From Micromonospora fulviviridis (GTDB taxonomy: Bacteria; Actinomycetota; Actinomycetes; Mycobacteriales; Micromonosporaceae): a stretch of 64,000 bases of DNA. The stretch lies in assembly GCF_014648395.1 (NCBI RefSeq), contig NZ_BMRA01000005.1, positions 190,935-254,934 on the forward strand, in the 5' to 3' direction. Under the pieces are notes generated by a model. It was not told the origin of the DNA. It saw nothing but the letters and a program-made list of their open reading frames with translations, and searched no databases. Shown piece after piece: positions 41,598-50,470 of this stretch. How positions within the stretch are numbered: position 1 is the first letter of the stretch; each line of letters starts with the position of its first letter. A program made the position numbers and the translations under genes.

Positions 41598-43202
41598 TCA
41601 TCCGCCCAGCACGATCCGGGCCATCCCGTCCAGCGCCGGGTTGCCGGGGTCCCAGTAGCCGGCGTGCCCGTGGCGCCCGCTGGGGAAGCGCCGGCCGCCG
41701 AAGCCGGGTGTGCTCGGGTCGGTGCCGAACCAGAGCCGGTCGTCGTGCGGGTCGAGCAGCGCCGCGGCCCGGCCAAGGGGCGTGCCGGCCAGCACGGCCC
41801 GGCGGGCCAGCTCCTCGGGTGGCCGGGCCAGCCGGATCACGTCGTCCGGCGCGGTGGCGGCCCAGACCTGGCCGGGCGGCATCCGCAGCTCGGCCGCGTG
41901 GTCGACGCCCACGCCGGGGGAGCCGACGAAGACCAGCGCGTCGGCGCCCAGCCCGTGGTCGCGGGCCGCGGTGCCGACCACCAGCGAGCCGTAGCTGTGC
42001 CCGAGCACGGTCTGCCGGGCGGGTGGCCCCTCGTGCGAGGCGCGCAGCCCCTCCTGGAACCGGTGCAGGGCCGGACCGGCGTCCTCGGCCTGCCGGTCGC
42101 GCGCCGCCTCGGGCAGGAGGTCCGGCGCGTCGTAGTCCAGCCAGAGCACGGCCGCCGCCTCGGTGCCCGGCCCGAGCGCCGCGCACCGGTCCAGCACGCG
42201 GGCGGCCCGGCCCAGCTCGGCCGGGGCGTCGGCGAGGTCGGCGGTCATCCCCGGCACGTACGTCAGCACGGCGCCGGCCCGGTCCGGGTTGCCGAGCGCC
42301 ACCACCGCCCGCCCGTCACCGGCCGGGTCCAGCCCCAGCAGGTACGCCCGCGGCGCCCCCGGGGCGGCCAGCCGCTCGCCGAGCCCGTCGAGGCCGCGCA
42401 GCGCCGCCTCCACCCCGGCGAGCCGGGCCAGCCGGGCCAGTTCGAGCGGCCCGGCCGGCAGTGGGCGCAGCAGCCCGGCGCGCCGCTCCAGCAGCTCGGC
42501 CCGGCGCCGGGCCAGCAGCAGCCGGTTGGCCTGGTCGCGGGCCGCCACCGGCACCCCGTCGAGGTGACCGACCCGGTCCGGCTCGTGGCCGACCAGCCAG
42601 CGGCGCTCGGCCGGGGTGAGGCCGGCCCACCAGCGGCTCACCTCGGCCGGTCCGGCCCCGGGCGCGGGTCGCCGGGCCGGCGGGACGCTCACCCAGCCGG
42701 TCGTCGCCGCCGTCGCCAGCTCCGCCAGCCGGCCGGCCGCCTCCCGGTCCGCCGCGCCGGCCAGCGCCAGCGCGCCGTGGATCTCGGTGCCCGCCTGCGC
42801 CACGGCCGGGCCGACCAGGGCGGCCGGTCGCGGGTGGGCCGGATCGGGCCGGACCACCCCGGCCCGGTCCACCAGCAGGCCGCCCGCGTCGGCCCGTGCC
42901 ACGGCGGCGCCGAGCCGGGCCTTGGCCGCGCCCACCCGGGCGGCGAACTCGGCGAGCACCTGGTCGACCTCGATCAGCGCCGGCAGCAGGTCGGTCAGCG
43001 CGGTGCGTAGCTCGCCGATCCGCCCCCGCGCGGTGGCGGAGGCCGTGCCGGACCAGCCGGGACGCAGTGCGCCGATCCGGGCGGTCAGCCCGTCGGCCCG
43101 GCGCCGGACCGGGCCGCTCAGCCCCCGCCAGGCCGCGCCCGCGGCGGCCCAGGCCCCGGGGTCGGCCCGCCAGAGCTGCGCGTAGCCGATCGGCGTGCTC
43201 AT
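41598..43202 (-). CDS. DUF1023 alpha/beta hydrolase
   Basis: This is a 534-aa protein. The N-terminal ~150 residues are helical and resemble WXG/EspC-like domains ([21 protein letters not shown]). The C-terminal DUF1023 alpha/beta hydrolase domain has the nucleophile elbow GHSYGS (Ser), a downstream Asp in [10 protein letters not shown] and a C-terminal His region HGHAGYWD. No signal peptide is seen. The ATG overlaps the stop of the small EspC-like gene. Domain pairing suggests export or action with a type VII-like partner; the substrate is unknown. Confidence 0.78.
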   Translation of the reverse strand: MSTPIGYAQLWRADPGAWAAAGAAWRGLSGPVRRRADGLTARIGALRPGWSGTASATARGRIGELRTALTDLLPALIEVDQVLAEFAARVGAAKARLGAAVARADAGGLLVDRAGVVRPDPAHPRPAALVGPAVAQAGTEIHGALALAGAADREAAGRLAELATAATTGWVSVPPARRPAPGAGPAEVSRWWAGLTPAERRWLVGHEPDRVGHLDGVPVAARDQANRLLLARRRAELLERRAGLLRPLPAGPLELARLARLAGVEAALRGLDGLGERLAAPGAPRAYLLGLDPAGDGRAVVALGNPDRAGAVLTYVPGMTADLADAPAELGRAARVLDRCAALGPGTEAAAVLWLDYDAPDLLPEAARDRQAEDAGPALHRFQEGLRASHEGPPARQTVLGHSYGSLVVGTAARDHGLGADALVFVGSPGVGVDHAAELRMPPGQVWAATAPDDVIRLARPPEELARRAVLAGTPLGRAAALLDPHDDRLWFGTDPSTPGFGGRRFPSGRHGHAGYWDPGNPALDGMARIVLGG

Positions 43203-43495
43203 CGGGGGATTCCGGCGAGCCGGCGGGCGGCCCGCTCGTCGACCGCCTCGTAGCCGTCGGCGGCGGACCGGACCGCCTCCGCGGTGGCTGCCACCCGGGC
43301 GGCCAACGACCCGCACCAGCGCTGCACCGCCGCCTCCAGCTCGGCCAGCGCCACCCCGGCCCGCCAGCCGTCGGCCGGCACCACCAGCCCCGGCTCGGCG
43401 GCCGCCCCGCGGGCCAGCCGGTACGCGTCGTCGGCCAGCTCCCGGGCCACCCCACGCAACAGCTCGGGCTCGACGCTGAACGGTTCCTGGCCCAT
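43199..43495 (-). CDS. Small WXG100/EspC-like helical protein
   Basis: This 98-aa protein is predicted all-helical. It starts [22 protein letters not shown], has a central turn with [19 protein letters not shown], and a second helix [26 protein letters not shown]. The length and pattern (including W in the turn and Y-x3-D/E near the end) resemble type VII secretion substrates of the EspC or WXG100 type. Shine-Dalgarno GGGAGG upstream on the minus strand. It is co-transcribed with the DUF1023 hydrolase. No ESX core genes are present in the window. Confidence 0.68.
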   Translation of the reverse strand: MGQEPFSVEPELLRGVARELADDAYRLARGAAAEPGLVVPADGWRAGVALAELEAAVQRWCGSLAARVAATAEAVRSAADGYEAVDERAARRLAGIPR

Positions 43496-43560
43496 GGCGA
43501 CCTCCCTGCACCCCGACGGACATCCGGGACGCTAGGGCTCGACGTACCGCCCGCACCGGC

Positions 43561-43605
43561 CCTGTGGACAACCGGCGGTGCGACGGATCCCGGGTTTTCC
43601 ACAGG
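43561..43605. repeat. Inverted pair of DnaA-box-like sequences
   Basis: CCTGTGGACAA (43561-43571) contains, on the minus strand, TTGTCCACA, the actinobacterial DnaA-box consensus. TTTTCCACAGG (43595-43605) faces it with the arms pairing over eight bases. It lies between divergent genes upstream of acpS. Confidence 0.45.
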
Positions 43606-43641
43606 CGTTCTCCACCGCCGATCCACGGCTCCGAGCGCCGG

Positions 43642-43647
43642 TAGGGT
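43642..43647 (+). promoter_or_regulatory. -10 box of acpS (leaderless)
   Basis: TAGGGT ends seven bases before the GTG at 43655. Confidence 0.4.
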
Positions 43648-43654
43648 GAGGTCC

Positions 43655-44023
43655 GTGATCGTGGCTGTCGGCATCGACGTGGTGCTGGTGGACCGGTTCG
43701 CCCGGTCCCTGGCGCGCACGCCGCTGCTCGCCGACCGCCTCTTCACCGAGGCCGAGCGCTACACCCGCACCGGCAGCCCGCGCTCGCCGGAGTCGATGGC
43801 CGCCCGGTTCGCGGCCAAGGAGGCGGTGGCCAAGGCGCTGGGCGCGCCGGCCGGGCTGAACTGGCACGACTGCGAGGTCGTGCCCGATCCGGAGGGCCGG
43901 CCCTGGCTGGCCGTCTCCGGGACGGTGGCCGCCGCGGCGGCCGAGCGCGGGATCAACCGCTGGCACCTGTCGTTGTCGCACGACGGTGGGATCGCGTCGG
44001 CCATGGTGGTCGCGGAACGGTGA
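43655..44023 (+). CDS. acpS: Holo-[acyl-carrier-protein] synthase
   Basis: AcpS transfers 4'-phosphopantetheine from CoA to the serine of acyl carrier protein. It is 122 aa, the normal size. The Mg-binding Asp8 lies in VGIDVV, and the second motif [12 protein letters not shown] carries the catalytic Glu and Lys. The C-terminal [17 protein letters not shown] is typical. The GTG is preferred because of conserved IVAVGID immediately after and the -10 spacing. nnr follows. Confidence 0.95.
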   Translation: MIVAVGIDVVLVDRFARSLARTPLLADRLFTEAERYTRTGSPRSPESMAARFAAKEAVAKALGAPAGLNWHDCEVVPDPEGRPWLAVSGTVAAAAAERGINRWHLSLSHDGGIASAMVVAER

Positions 44024-44088
44024 GCTGACCCGGCGGGCCGGTCGGCCGGTCCGGGACGAACGGGACGAACGGACGGGACGGGAGTGGC

Positions 44089-45558
44089 ATGAGACCGGTG
44101 TGGCGGGTCGCGGACGTACGCGCGGCGGAGGCGGGCCTGATGGCCACCCTGCCGCCCGGGGCGCTGATGCAGCGGGCCGCCGCCGGGCTGGCCCGCCGCT
44201 GCGCGCTGCTGCTCGGCGAGCGGGGCGGTGTCTACGGCGCCCGGGTGCTGCTGCTGATCGGCTCGGGCGACAACGGCGGTGACACGTTCTACGCGGGCGC
44301 GCACCTGGCCCGCCGGGGCGCGGCGGTCGACGCCCTGCTGCTCACCCCGGGCCGGGCGCACGCCGAGGGGCTGGCCGCGCTGCGGGCGGCCGGCGGGCGG
44401 GTGGTCGACCGGCCGCCGGCCGTGGTGGACCTGGTGCTCGACGGCATCGTCGGGATCGGGGGCACCGGCGGGCTCCGGGAGACCGCCGACCAGCTCGCGG
44501 CCAGCCTGGCCGAGCGCAGCGGGCGGGACGGCACCCGGGCCACGGTGGTCGCGGTGGACGTGCCGAGCGGCGTCGCGGTGGACACCGGGCACGTGCCGCT
44601 CACCGCCTCCGGCCGGCCCTGCGCGGTCCGCGCCGACGTGACGGTCGCCTTCGGCGCGCTGAAGCCGGCCCTGGTGGTCGGCCCGGCCGCGCCGCTCGCC
44701 GGGCACGTCGAGCTGGTCGACATCGGGCTGGCGCCGTGGCTGCGCGGCACCCCGGCGCTGCGCGTCACCGAGTGGTCCGACGTGGTCGACTGGTGGCCCC
44801 GGCTCGGCCCGTCCTCGGAGAAGTACAGCCGGGGCGTGGTCGGCGTGGCGACCGGTTCGGCCACCTACCCGGGCGCGGCGGTGCTCTCGGTGAGCGGCGC
44901 GCTGGCCGGCCCCACCGGCATGGTCCGCTACGCGGGCGGCGCCCGCGCGGAGGTGCTGCACCAGCACCCGTCGGTGATCGCCACCGACCGGGTCGCCGAC
45001 GCCGGCCGGGTGCAGGCCTGGATCTGCGGCTCGGGGCTGGGCACCGGCGAGGAGTCCGCCGCCGCGCTGCGCGCGGTGCTCGCCGCGCCGGTGCCGGTGG
45101 TGCTCGACGCCGACGCGCTCACCCTGCTGGTGGACGGCAAGCTGGCGGACCGGCTGCGCGGGCGGGACGCCCCGATCGTGGTGACCCCGCATGACCGCGA
45201 GTACGCCCGGCTCTGCGGCGAGTCCCCGGGGGCGGACCGGGTCGGGGCGGCGCTGCGGCTGGCCGCCTGGATGAACGCGGTGGTGCTGCTCAAGGGCGAC
45301 CGCACGATCATCGGCACGCCGGACGGCCGGGCCTACGTCAACCCGACCGGCACGCCGGTGCTGGCCACCGGGGGCACCGGCGACGTGCTGGCCGGGCTGC
45401 TCGGCTCGCTGCTCGCCGCCGGGCTCGCGCCCGAGCGGGCGGCCGCCGCGGCGGCGTACCTGCACGGGCTGGCCGGCCGCGAGGCGGAGCGCGGCGGTCC
45501 GGTGACGGCGCCCGACGTGGCGACCGCGCTCCGCCCGGTACTGGCCCGGCTGGGCTGA
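44089..45558 (+). CDS. nnr: Bifunctional NAD(P)H-hydrate epimerase/dehydratase
   Basis: This enzyme repairs hydrated NAD(P)H. The N-terminal epimerase domain (about residues 1-215) has GSGDNGGDTFYAGAHLA and VVAVDVPSGV. The C-terminal ADP-dependent dehydratase domain (about 225-485) has KYSRGVVGVATGSATYPGAAVLS (in parts), VLDADALT, VTPHDREYARL and the nucleotide-binding ATGGTGDVLAGLLGSLLA. It is 489 aa, the normal length of the fused form. The ATG follows GGGACGGGAG. It lies between acpS and alr, a common actinobacterial order. Confidence 0.94.
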   Translation: MRPVWRVADVRAAEAGLMATLPPGALMQRAAAGLARRCALLLGERGGVYGARVLLLIGSGDNGGDTFYAGAHLARRGAAVDALLLTPGRAHAEGLAALRAAGGRVVDRPPAVVDLVLDGIVGIGGTGGLRETADQLAASLAERSGRDGTRATVVAVDVPSGVAVDTGHVPLTASGRPCAVRADVTVAFGALKPALVVGPAAPLAGHVELVDIGLAPWLRGTPALRVTEWSDVVDWWPRLGPSSEKYSRGVVGVATGSATYPGAAVLSVSGALAGPTGMVRYAGGARAEVLHQHPSVIATDRVADAGRVQAWICGSGLGTGEESAAALRAVLAAPVPVVLDADALTLLVDGKLADRLRGRDAPIVVTPHDREYARLCGESPGADRVGAALRLAAWMNAVVLLKGDRTIIGTPDGRAYVNPTGTPVLATGGTGDVLAGLLGSLLAAGLAPERAAAAAAYLHGLAGREAERGGPVTAPDVATALRPVLARLG

Positions 45559-45560
45559 AC

Positions 45561-45602
45561 GCGCCGGCGGCCGGGTCCACGCGCGGCGGCCGCCGCCGGC
45601 GC
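45561..45602 (+). terminator. Candidate terminator after nnr
   Basis: The 11-base arms GCGCCGGCGGC (45561-45571) and GCCGCCGGCGC (45592-45602) start three bases after the stop codon. Confidence 0.55.
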
Positions 45603-45652
45603 GGGAGCACACCGGCCGTGCGGCTCAGGGCCACGGTGATCACGGACGGAAG

Positions 45653-45658
45653 TAGGCT
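45653..45658 (+). promoter_or_regulatory. -10 box of alr (leaderless)
   Basis: TAGGCT ends six bases before ATG 45665. Confidence 0.4.
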
Positions 45659-45664
45659 GAGGGC

Positions 45665-46783
45665 ATGTGGCAGTCGGAGGTGCGCGTCGACCTGGACGCG
45701 ATCCGGGAGAACGTGGCCCGGCTCAAGTCGGGCACCAGCGCCGAGCTGATGGCGGTGGTCAAGGCCGACGGCTACGGCCACGGCATGGTTCCGGCGGCCC
45801 ACGCGGCGCTCGACGCGGGGGCGGACTGGCTCGGCGTCTGCACCCTCGACGAGGCGCTCCTGCTGCGCCAGGAGGGGGTCACCGCGCCCGTCCTGGCCTG
45901 GCTGCTCGCCCCGGGGCTGCCGCTGCACGACGGGGTCGCGGTCGGCGTCGACCTGGGCTGCGCCAGCCTCGCCCAGCTCGACGAGATGGTCGAGGCGAGC
46001 CGGCGGGCGGACCGCCCGGCCCGGCTGCACCTCAAGATCGACACCGGGCTGTCGCGCGGCGGGGCCACCGTCGCCGACTGGCCGGCGCTGCTGGAGGCCG
46101 CCGCGAAGGCCCAGGCCGACGGCCTGGTCGAGGTGGTCGGCGTGTGGAGCCACTTCGTGTACGCGGACTCGCCCGGCCACCCCACCACCGACCGGCAGTT
46201 GGCGGTGTTCCACGAGGGGCTGGAGATGGTGGAGCGGGCCGGGCTGCGACCGCGCTACCGGCACCTGGCCAACTCGGCGGCCACCCTGACCCGCCCGGAC
46301 ACCCACTTCGACCTGGTCCGCCCCGGCCTGGCGGTCTACGGCCTCTCCCCGATCGAGGGCGAGCAGTTCGGCCTGCGCCCGGCGATGACCGCCCGGGCCC
46401 GGGTGATGCTCACCAAGCGGGTCCCGGCCGGCACCGGCGTCTCGTACGGCCATGCCTACCTCACGAAGCAGGAGGCGAACCTGGCGGTCGTCCCGCTCGG
46501 CTACGCCGACGGGGTGCCGCGGCACGCCTCGAACACCGGCCCGGTGCAGCTCGCCGGCAAGCGGCGGACCATCTCCGGGCGGGTCTGCATGGACCAGTTC
46601 GTGGTCGACTGCGGCGAGGACGAGGTGGCCGCCGGGGACGTGGCCGTGCTCTTCGGCAGCGGCGCGGACGGCGAGCCCACGGCCGACGACTGGGCCGAGG
46701 CGGTCGGCACCATCAACTACGAGATCGTGACCCGGTTCGGCGGCGTCCGGGTGCCCCGCGTCTACGACGGCGAGCGCGGATGA
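45665..46783 (+). CDS. alr: Alanine racemase
   Basis: Alr interconverts L- and D-alanine for peptidoglycan. It is a PLP enzyme of 372 aa. The PLP Lys33 lies in AVVKADGYGHG, the second catalytic base Tyr in GVSYGHAY, and other signatures are HLKIDTGLSRGG, HLANSAA and SGRVCMDQFVVD. ATG 45665 gives the normal N-terminus (WQSEVRVDLDAI). Its stop overlaps the following hydrolase ATG (GGATGA), starting the alr-hydrolase-tsaE chain. Confidence 0.97.
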   Translation: MWQSEVRVDLDAIRENVARLKSGTSAELMAVVKADGYGHGMVPAAHAALDAGADWLGVCTLDEALLLRQEGVTAPVLAWLLAPGLPLHDGVAVGVDLGCASLAQLDEMVEASRRADRPARLHLKIDTGLSRGGATVADWPALLEAAAKAQADGLVEVVGVWSHFVYADSPGHPTTDRQLAVFHEGLEMVERAGLRPRYRHLANSAATLTRPDTHFDLVRPGLAVYGLSPIEGEQFGLRPAMTARARVMLTKRVPAGTGVSYGHAYLTKQEANLAVVPLGYADGVPRHASNTGPVQLAGKRRTISGRVCMDQFVVDCGEDEVAAGDVAVLFGSGADGEPTADDWAEAVGTINYEIVTRFGGVRVPRVYDGERG

Positions 46784-47871
46784 GCCAGCGGTTCCGGGTT
46801 CCGCGGCCGCGGACGGCCGCCGGCCGGGTCGCGGGGCTGGTCGGCGCCGCGGTCGGTGTCGCCGCCGCCGGGCTCGCCGCGGGGGTGGTGAGCGAGCGGG
46901 TCCTGGTCCGCCGCCTCAAGGCCGACCCCACCGATCCGTACGCGGACGAGGTGTTCGGCGAGCAGCGGTACGACGAGGCGTACCTGCTGGAGATGCCGCG
47001 CGGCACCGACATCCACGTGGAGGTGGTCGAGCCGACCCGGCCGGTCGCCGGGCACCCGACCGTGGTGCTGGTGCACGGCTTCTGCCTGGACATGGGGACG
47101 TTCCACTTCCAGCGCAAGATGCTGGCCGCGCGCGGCGACTACCGCATCGTCGCCTACGACCAGCCCGGGCACGGCCGCTCCGGGAAGCTGGAGGGCGGCG
47201 ACTACGACCTGGCCGCGCTGGGTCACACCCTGCGCCGGGTGATCGACGAGGTGGCGCCGGAGGGCCCGCTCGTGCTGATCGGCCACTCGATGGGCGGCAT
47301 GACGATCATGGCGCTGGCCGAGCTCTACCCGGAGCTGTTCGGCGACCGGGTGGTCGGCACGGTGCTGATGGCCACCTCGGGCGGGCTGCTCGCGGAGACC
47401 AAGCTGGTGGCGCCCGCGCTGCTCGGCCGGGTCGGCGCCCCGATGATCTACATGATGAGCAACGCCACCCGGTACGGCGGCACGGTGATCGACAAGGCCC
47501 GCAAGTCGACCTCCAACGTGGCCTGGCTGCTCACCCGCAAGTACGGCTTCGGCACCCCGAAGCCCAGCCCGGCCCTGGTGTCGTACGTCGAGACCATGAA
47601 CTCCCGCACCTCGGCCGACACGGTCACCCGCTACCTGCGTACCCTGGCCACCCACTCCCGGTTCCCGGCGCTGGCCGCGCTGGCCGGCACGCCGGTGCTG
47701 GTGATCGTGGGGGACAAGGACATGATCACGCCGGTGACCCACTCCGAGGAGATCGTCCGGCGGCTGCCGCACGCCGAGTTCGTGAAGATCCACGACAGCG
47801 GGCACGTGGTGATGCTGGAGCACGCCGACGAGGTGAACGCGGCGGTGGAGAGGTTCCTGGAGTCGCTGTGA
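46780..47871 (+). CDS. Alpha/beta hydrolase, membrane-anchored
   Basis: This is a 363-aa hydrolase. A single hydrophobic helix lies near the N-terminus (GLVGAAVGVAAAGLAAGVV), then a basic patch and the alpha/beta domain with oxyanion-side VLVHGFCLDMGTF, nucleophile elbow IGHSMGGMT (Ser), acid VGDKDMITPV (Asp) and the C-terminal His in DSGHVVMLEHADEV. The triad is complete. Substrate unknown; a lipase/esterase or envelope role is possible. Overlaps alr by four bases, and its stop overlaps the first 20-codon mini-gene of the 59-bp repeat. Confidence 0.85.
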   Translation: MSQRFRVPRPRTAAGRVAGLVGAAVGVAAAGLAAGVVSERVLVRRLKADPTDPYADEVFGEQRYDEAYLLEMPRGTDIHVEVVEPTRPVAGHPTVVLVHGFCLDMGTFHFQRKMLAARGDYRIVAYDQPGHGRSGKLEGGDYDLAALGHTLRRVIDEVAPEGPLVLIGHSMGGMTIMALAELYPELFGDRVVGTVLMATSGGLLAETKLVAPALLGRVGAPMIYMMSNATRYGGTVIDKARKSTSNVAWLLTRKYGFGTPKPSPALVSYVETMNSRTSADTVTRYLRTLATHSRFPALAALAGTPVLVIVGDKDMITPVTHSEEIVRRLPHAEFVKIHDSGHVVMLEHADEVNAAVERFLESL

Positions 47872-47930
47872 GCGCGAGGAGTGAGCCGGGGTTGCGAGCC
47901 CCGCAGTCGCGAGCCGAGGTGGCACTGTGA
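47868..47930 (+). CDS. 20-codon mini-gene, repeat copy 1
   Basis: GTG 47868 overlaps the hydrolase stop and TGA ends at 47930. The predicted peptide begins MSARSEP and contains RAPQSRAEVAL. It has no recognised function and may exist only to carry ribosomes across the repeat. Whether it is translated is unknown. Confidence 0.35.
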   Translation: MSARSEPGLRAPQSRAEVAL

Positions 47931-47985
47931 GCGCGAGGAGTGAGCCGAGGTTGCGAGCCCCGCAGTCGCGAGCCGGGGTGGCACT
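47868..47985 (+). repeat. Two tandem 59-bp copies forming GTGA-linked mini-genes
   Basis: Copies at 47868-47926 and 47927-47985 differ at only two positions. Each begins GTGAGCGCGAGG and ends GTGGCACT. The unit length equals a 63-base reading frame minus a four-base stop-start overlap, so each insertion recreates the GTGA junction and keeps the upstream hydrolase and downstream tsaE coupled. Internal GCGAG-rich sequence can also form a small GGGG/CCCC hairpin. Confidence 0.9.
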
Positions 47986-47989
47986 GTGA
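47927..47989 (+). CDS. 20-codon mini-gene, repeat copy 2
   Basis: GTG 47927 lies inside the stop of copy 1, and its TGA (47987-47989) overlaps the tsaE GTG at 47986. The peptide differs from copy 1 by Gly to Arg and Glu to Gly. Same uncertainty as for copy 1. Confidence 0.35.
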   Translation: MSARSEPRLRAPQSRAGVAL

Positions 47990-48468
47990 CCGTCGTGCTG
48001 GAGTTGAAGACGGTCGACGACACCCACGAGTTCGGCCGCCGACTGGCCGGGGTGCTGCGCGCCGGTGACCTGCTGCTGCTCAGCGGCCCGCTGGGCGCCG
48101 GCAAGACCGCGCTGACCCAGGGGATCGGCGCCGGTCTCGGGGTGCGCGGCGACATCACCTCGCCGACCTTCGTGATCGCCCGGGTGCACCGGCCGGATCC
48201 GGCCCGGGGCGGCCGGGTGACCCTGGTGCACGCTGACGCGTACCGGCTGGGGGAGTCGGCCGACCCGCGCGCCGAGATCGACGACCTGGACCTGGACGCC
48301 TCGGTGGACGAGGCGGTCACCGTGGTCGAGTGGGGCGAGGGGATGGTCGAGCAGCTGGTCGACGCACACCTGCGGGTCCGCATCGACCGGCGGGACGACG
48401 ACACCCGGGTGGTCACCCTGGAACCGGTGGGCGGCGACTGGGCGCGGCGGCTGGCCACCCTGGACTGA
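47986..48468 (+). CDS. tsaE: tRNA threonylcarbamoyladenosine biosynthesis ATPase TsaE
   Basis: TsaE is the ATPase that resets the TsaB-TsaD complex during t6A modification of tRNA. It is 160 aa. Walker A is GPLGAGKTALTQGIG, the switch region SPTFVI, with VHADAYRL and VTVVEWGEG as family signatures. It starts with GTG in a GTGA overlap with the second mini-gene. tsaB, rimI and tsaD lie downstream with ung interposed. Confidence 0.95.
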   Translation: MTVVLELKTVDDTHEFGRRLAGVLRAGDLLLLSGPLGAGKTALTQGIGAGLGVRGDITSPTFVIARVHRPDPARGGRVTLVHADAYRLGESADPRAEIDDLDLDASVDEAVTVVEWGEGMVEQLVDAHLRVRIDRRDDDTRVVTLEPVGGDWARRLATLD

Positions 48469-48529
48469 CCGCTGTCGTACCCGCTGCCTACAGTTCCGGG
48501 GACCGATCAGACGCGGTGAAAGGTTGCCG

Positions 48530-49231
48530 ATGCCCGACGACGCCCCCATCCTCGACCTGCTGGCGCTCCTCCCCGACGCCTGGCGCGCGGCGCTCACCCC
48601 GCACCTCGACCCGGCCCGCACCGCGGCGCTGGCCGAGTTCGTCGCCGGGGAATACGCCACCCGGACGGTGTTCCCGCCGGTCGAGGACCTGTTCTCGGCC
48701 TACCGGCTGTGCGGGCCGGCGCAGACCCGGGTGCTGATCCTCGGGCAGGACCCGTACCACAAGGCGGGGCAGGCGCACGGGCTGAGCTTCAGCGTGCGCG
48801 AGGGGGTGGCGGTGCCGCCGTCGCTGCGCAACGTCTTCAAGGAGCTGGGCGAGGACCTGGGCGTGCCGAAGCCGGCCGGCGGCAACCTGAGCGGCTGGGC
48901 GGCCCAGGGCGTGCTGCTGCTCAACGCGGTGCTCACCGTCCGACAGGCCACCCCGGGCTCGCACGCCAACAAGGGCTGGGAGGAGTTCACCGACGCCACC
49001 ATCCGGGCCCTCGACGCGCTCGACCAGCGGGTGGTCTTCCTGCTCTGGGGCGGCTACGCGCGCAAGAAGGCGGCCCTGGTCACCAACTCGAACCACGTGG
49101 TGCTGGAGGCCGGCCACCCGAGCCCCATGAACCCGCGCGGCTTCCTGGGCAGCCGACCGTTCAGCGCGGCCAACAAGGCGCTCGCCGACGCCGGCCTGCC
49201 GACCGTCGACTGGGAGCGCACCGCCGGCTGA
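48530..49231 (+). CDS. ung: Uracil-DNA glycosylase, family 1
   Basis: Ung removes uracil from DNA. It is 233 aa. The catalytic Asp74 is in GQDPYH, the uracil-binding Asn in LLLNAVLTVR, and the DNA-intercalation loop in GHPSPMNPRGF, with Met where Leu or Ser is commoner. ATG 48530 has GAAAGG six bases upstream; a TTG at 48524 would add two residues. TACAGT at 48489-48494 is a possible -10, so it may have its own promoter within the tsa gene group. Confidence 0.95.
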   Translation: MPDDAPILDLLALLPDAWRAALTPHLDPARTAALAEFVAGEYATRTVFPPVEDLFSAYRLCGPAQTRVLILGQDPYHKAGQAHGLSFSVREGVAVPPSLRNVFKELGEDLGVPKPAGGNLSGWAAQGVLLLNAVLTVRQATPGSHANKGWEEFTDATIRALDALDQRVVFLLWGGYARKKAALVTNSNHVVLEAGHPSPMNPRGFLGSRPFSAANKALADAGLPTVDWERTAG

Positions 49232-49324
49232 CCGTCGGCACCGCTCCCCGGCACCGCCGGTCCGCACCTCCGAGCCGAGCGATGACGGGGGAGGGGCGTC
49301 ACCGGCGGTAACCGGGGCGGCGAC

Positions 49325-49330
49325 TACGCT
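49325..49330 (+). promoter_or_regulatory. -10 box of tsaB (leaderless)
   Basis: TACGCT ends eight bases before GTG 49339. Confidence 0.4.
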
Positions 49331-49338
49331 GGCATACC

Positions 49339-50016
49339 GTGCTCGTACTCGTGGTGGACTCCTCGACGCCCGCGGTGACCGCGGCGCTGGTCGAGGTCTC
49401 GGCGGACGGCGTCGCGGCCCGCGCGCAGCGGTGCACGGTCGACGCCCGGGCGCACGGCGAGCTGCTCGCCCCGCAGGTCGACGCGGTGCTGGCCGACGCC
49501 GACGCCCGCCCCGCCGACCTGGCCGCGATCGTCGCCGGGTTGGGTCCCGGGCCGTTCACGGGGCTGCGGGTCGGCCTGGTCACCGCCGCCACCATGGGTC
49601 AGGTGCTCGGCATCCCGACGTACGGGGTCTGCTCGCTGGACGGGATCGGCCACCCGGCGGCCGCCGGCGAGCCGGTGCTGGCGGCGAGCGACGCCCGCCG
49701 CCGCGAGGTCTACTGGGCCGTCTACGACGGCGCCGGCCAGCGCATCGCCGGGCCGAACGTGGACACCCCGGCGGTCGCCGCCGAGCGGGCCCGGGACCTG
49801 GCCGTCACGGTTGCGGTCGGTGACGGCGCCCACCGGTACGCGGACGTCCTCGGCCTGCCGGTCCGGGAGGAGCCCCGCTACCCGGACGCCCTGGCGCTGG
49901 CCCGCCTGGCCGCCGAGCGGATCCGCGCGGGCGCCCCGGGCGAGCCGCTCACCCCGCTCTACCTGCGTCGCCCCGACGCGGTGGCAGCCACCGGCCACAA
50001 GCCGGTCCTCCCATGA
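49339..50016 (+). CDS. tsaB: tRNA threonylcarbamoyladenosine biosynthesis protein TsaB
   Basis: TsaB is the non-catalytic ASKHA-fold partner of TsaD in t6A formation. It is 225 aa: [66 protein letters not shown] and the C-terminal [13 protein letters not shown] start; the stop overlaps the rimI ATG by four bases. Confidence 0.94.
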   Translation: MLVLVVDSSTPAVTAALVEVSADGVAARAQRCTVDARAHGELLAPQVDAVLADADARPADLAAIVAGLGPGPFTGLRVGLVTAATMGQVLGIPTYGVCSLDGIGHPAAAGEPVLAASDARRREVYWAVYDGAGQRIAGPNVDTPAVAAERARDLAVTVAVGDGAHRYADVLGLPVREEPRYPDALALARLAAERIRAGAPGEPLTPLYLRRPDAVAATGHKPVLP

Positions 50017-50465
50017 GTCAGGTCCGACTGGGCCGGTTCCGCTGGTGGCACGTCGAGCAGGTGCTGCCGCTGGAGGCGGACCTGTTCGGGGCCGAGCGGT
50101 GGTCCCCGGCGATGTTCTGGAACGAGTTGGCCAACGGCCACCACTACCTGGTCGCCACCGACGACGACGGCACGGTGCTCGGCTACGCCGGGCTCATGGT
50201 GGCGCCGCCGGACGAGGCGTGGGTGCAGAACATCGCGGTCCGCCGGGACGCGCAGCGCCGGGGGATCGGCCGGCTGCTGCTGGAGGCGCTGCTCGCCGAG
50301 GCGGCCCGGCAGGGGGTGCGCAGCACGCTGCTGGAGGTCGCCGCCGACAACGCTCCCGCGCAGCGGCTCTACGCGACGTACGGCTTCGAGCCGATCGGCG
50401 TGCGCCGTGGCTACTACCAACCGAGCAACACCGACGCGCTGGTCATGCAGCGCAACGAGGACTGA
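50013..50465 (+). CDS. rimI: Ribosomal protein S18-alanine N-acetyltransferase
   Basis: RimI is a GNAT acetyltransferase of 150 aa that acetylates the N-terminus of S18 in well-studied bacteria. The acetyl-CoA motif A is [24 protein letters not shown], and the later segment [30 protein letters not shown] (in parts) is typical of RimI, including the catalytic Tyr region. Encoded between tsaB and tsaD, as in many bacteria, and translationally coupled to tsaB. Confidence 0.93.
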   Translation: MSQVRLGRFRWWHVEQVLPLEADLFGAERWSPAMFWNELANGHHYLVATDDDGTVLGYAGLMVAPPDEAWVQNIAVRRDAQRRGIGRLLLEALLAEAARQGVRSTLLEVAADNAPAQRLYATYGFEPIGVRRGYYQPSNTDALVMQRNED

Positions 50466-50470
50466 CGAGC

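Noticed and set aside
43561..43605. Replication origin
   Set aside because: Only two DnaA-like boxes and no dnaA, dnaN, parA/B or AT-rich unwinding region nearby.
47868..47985. CRISPR array or insertion-sequence scar
   Set aside because: Only two directly abutting copies with no spacers and no target-site duplication; the reading-frame logic explains the unit length.
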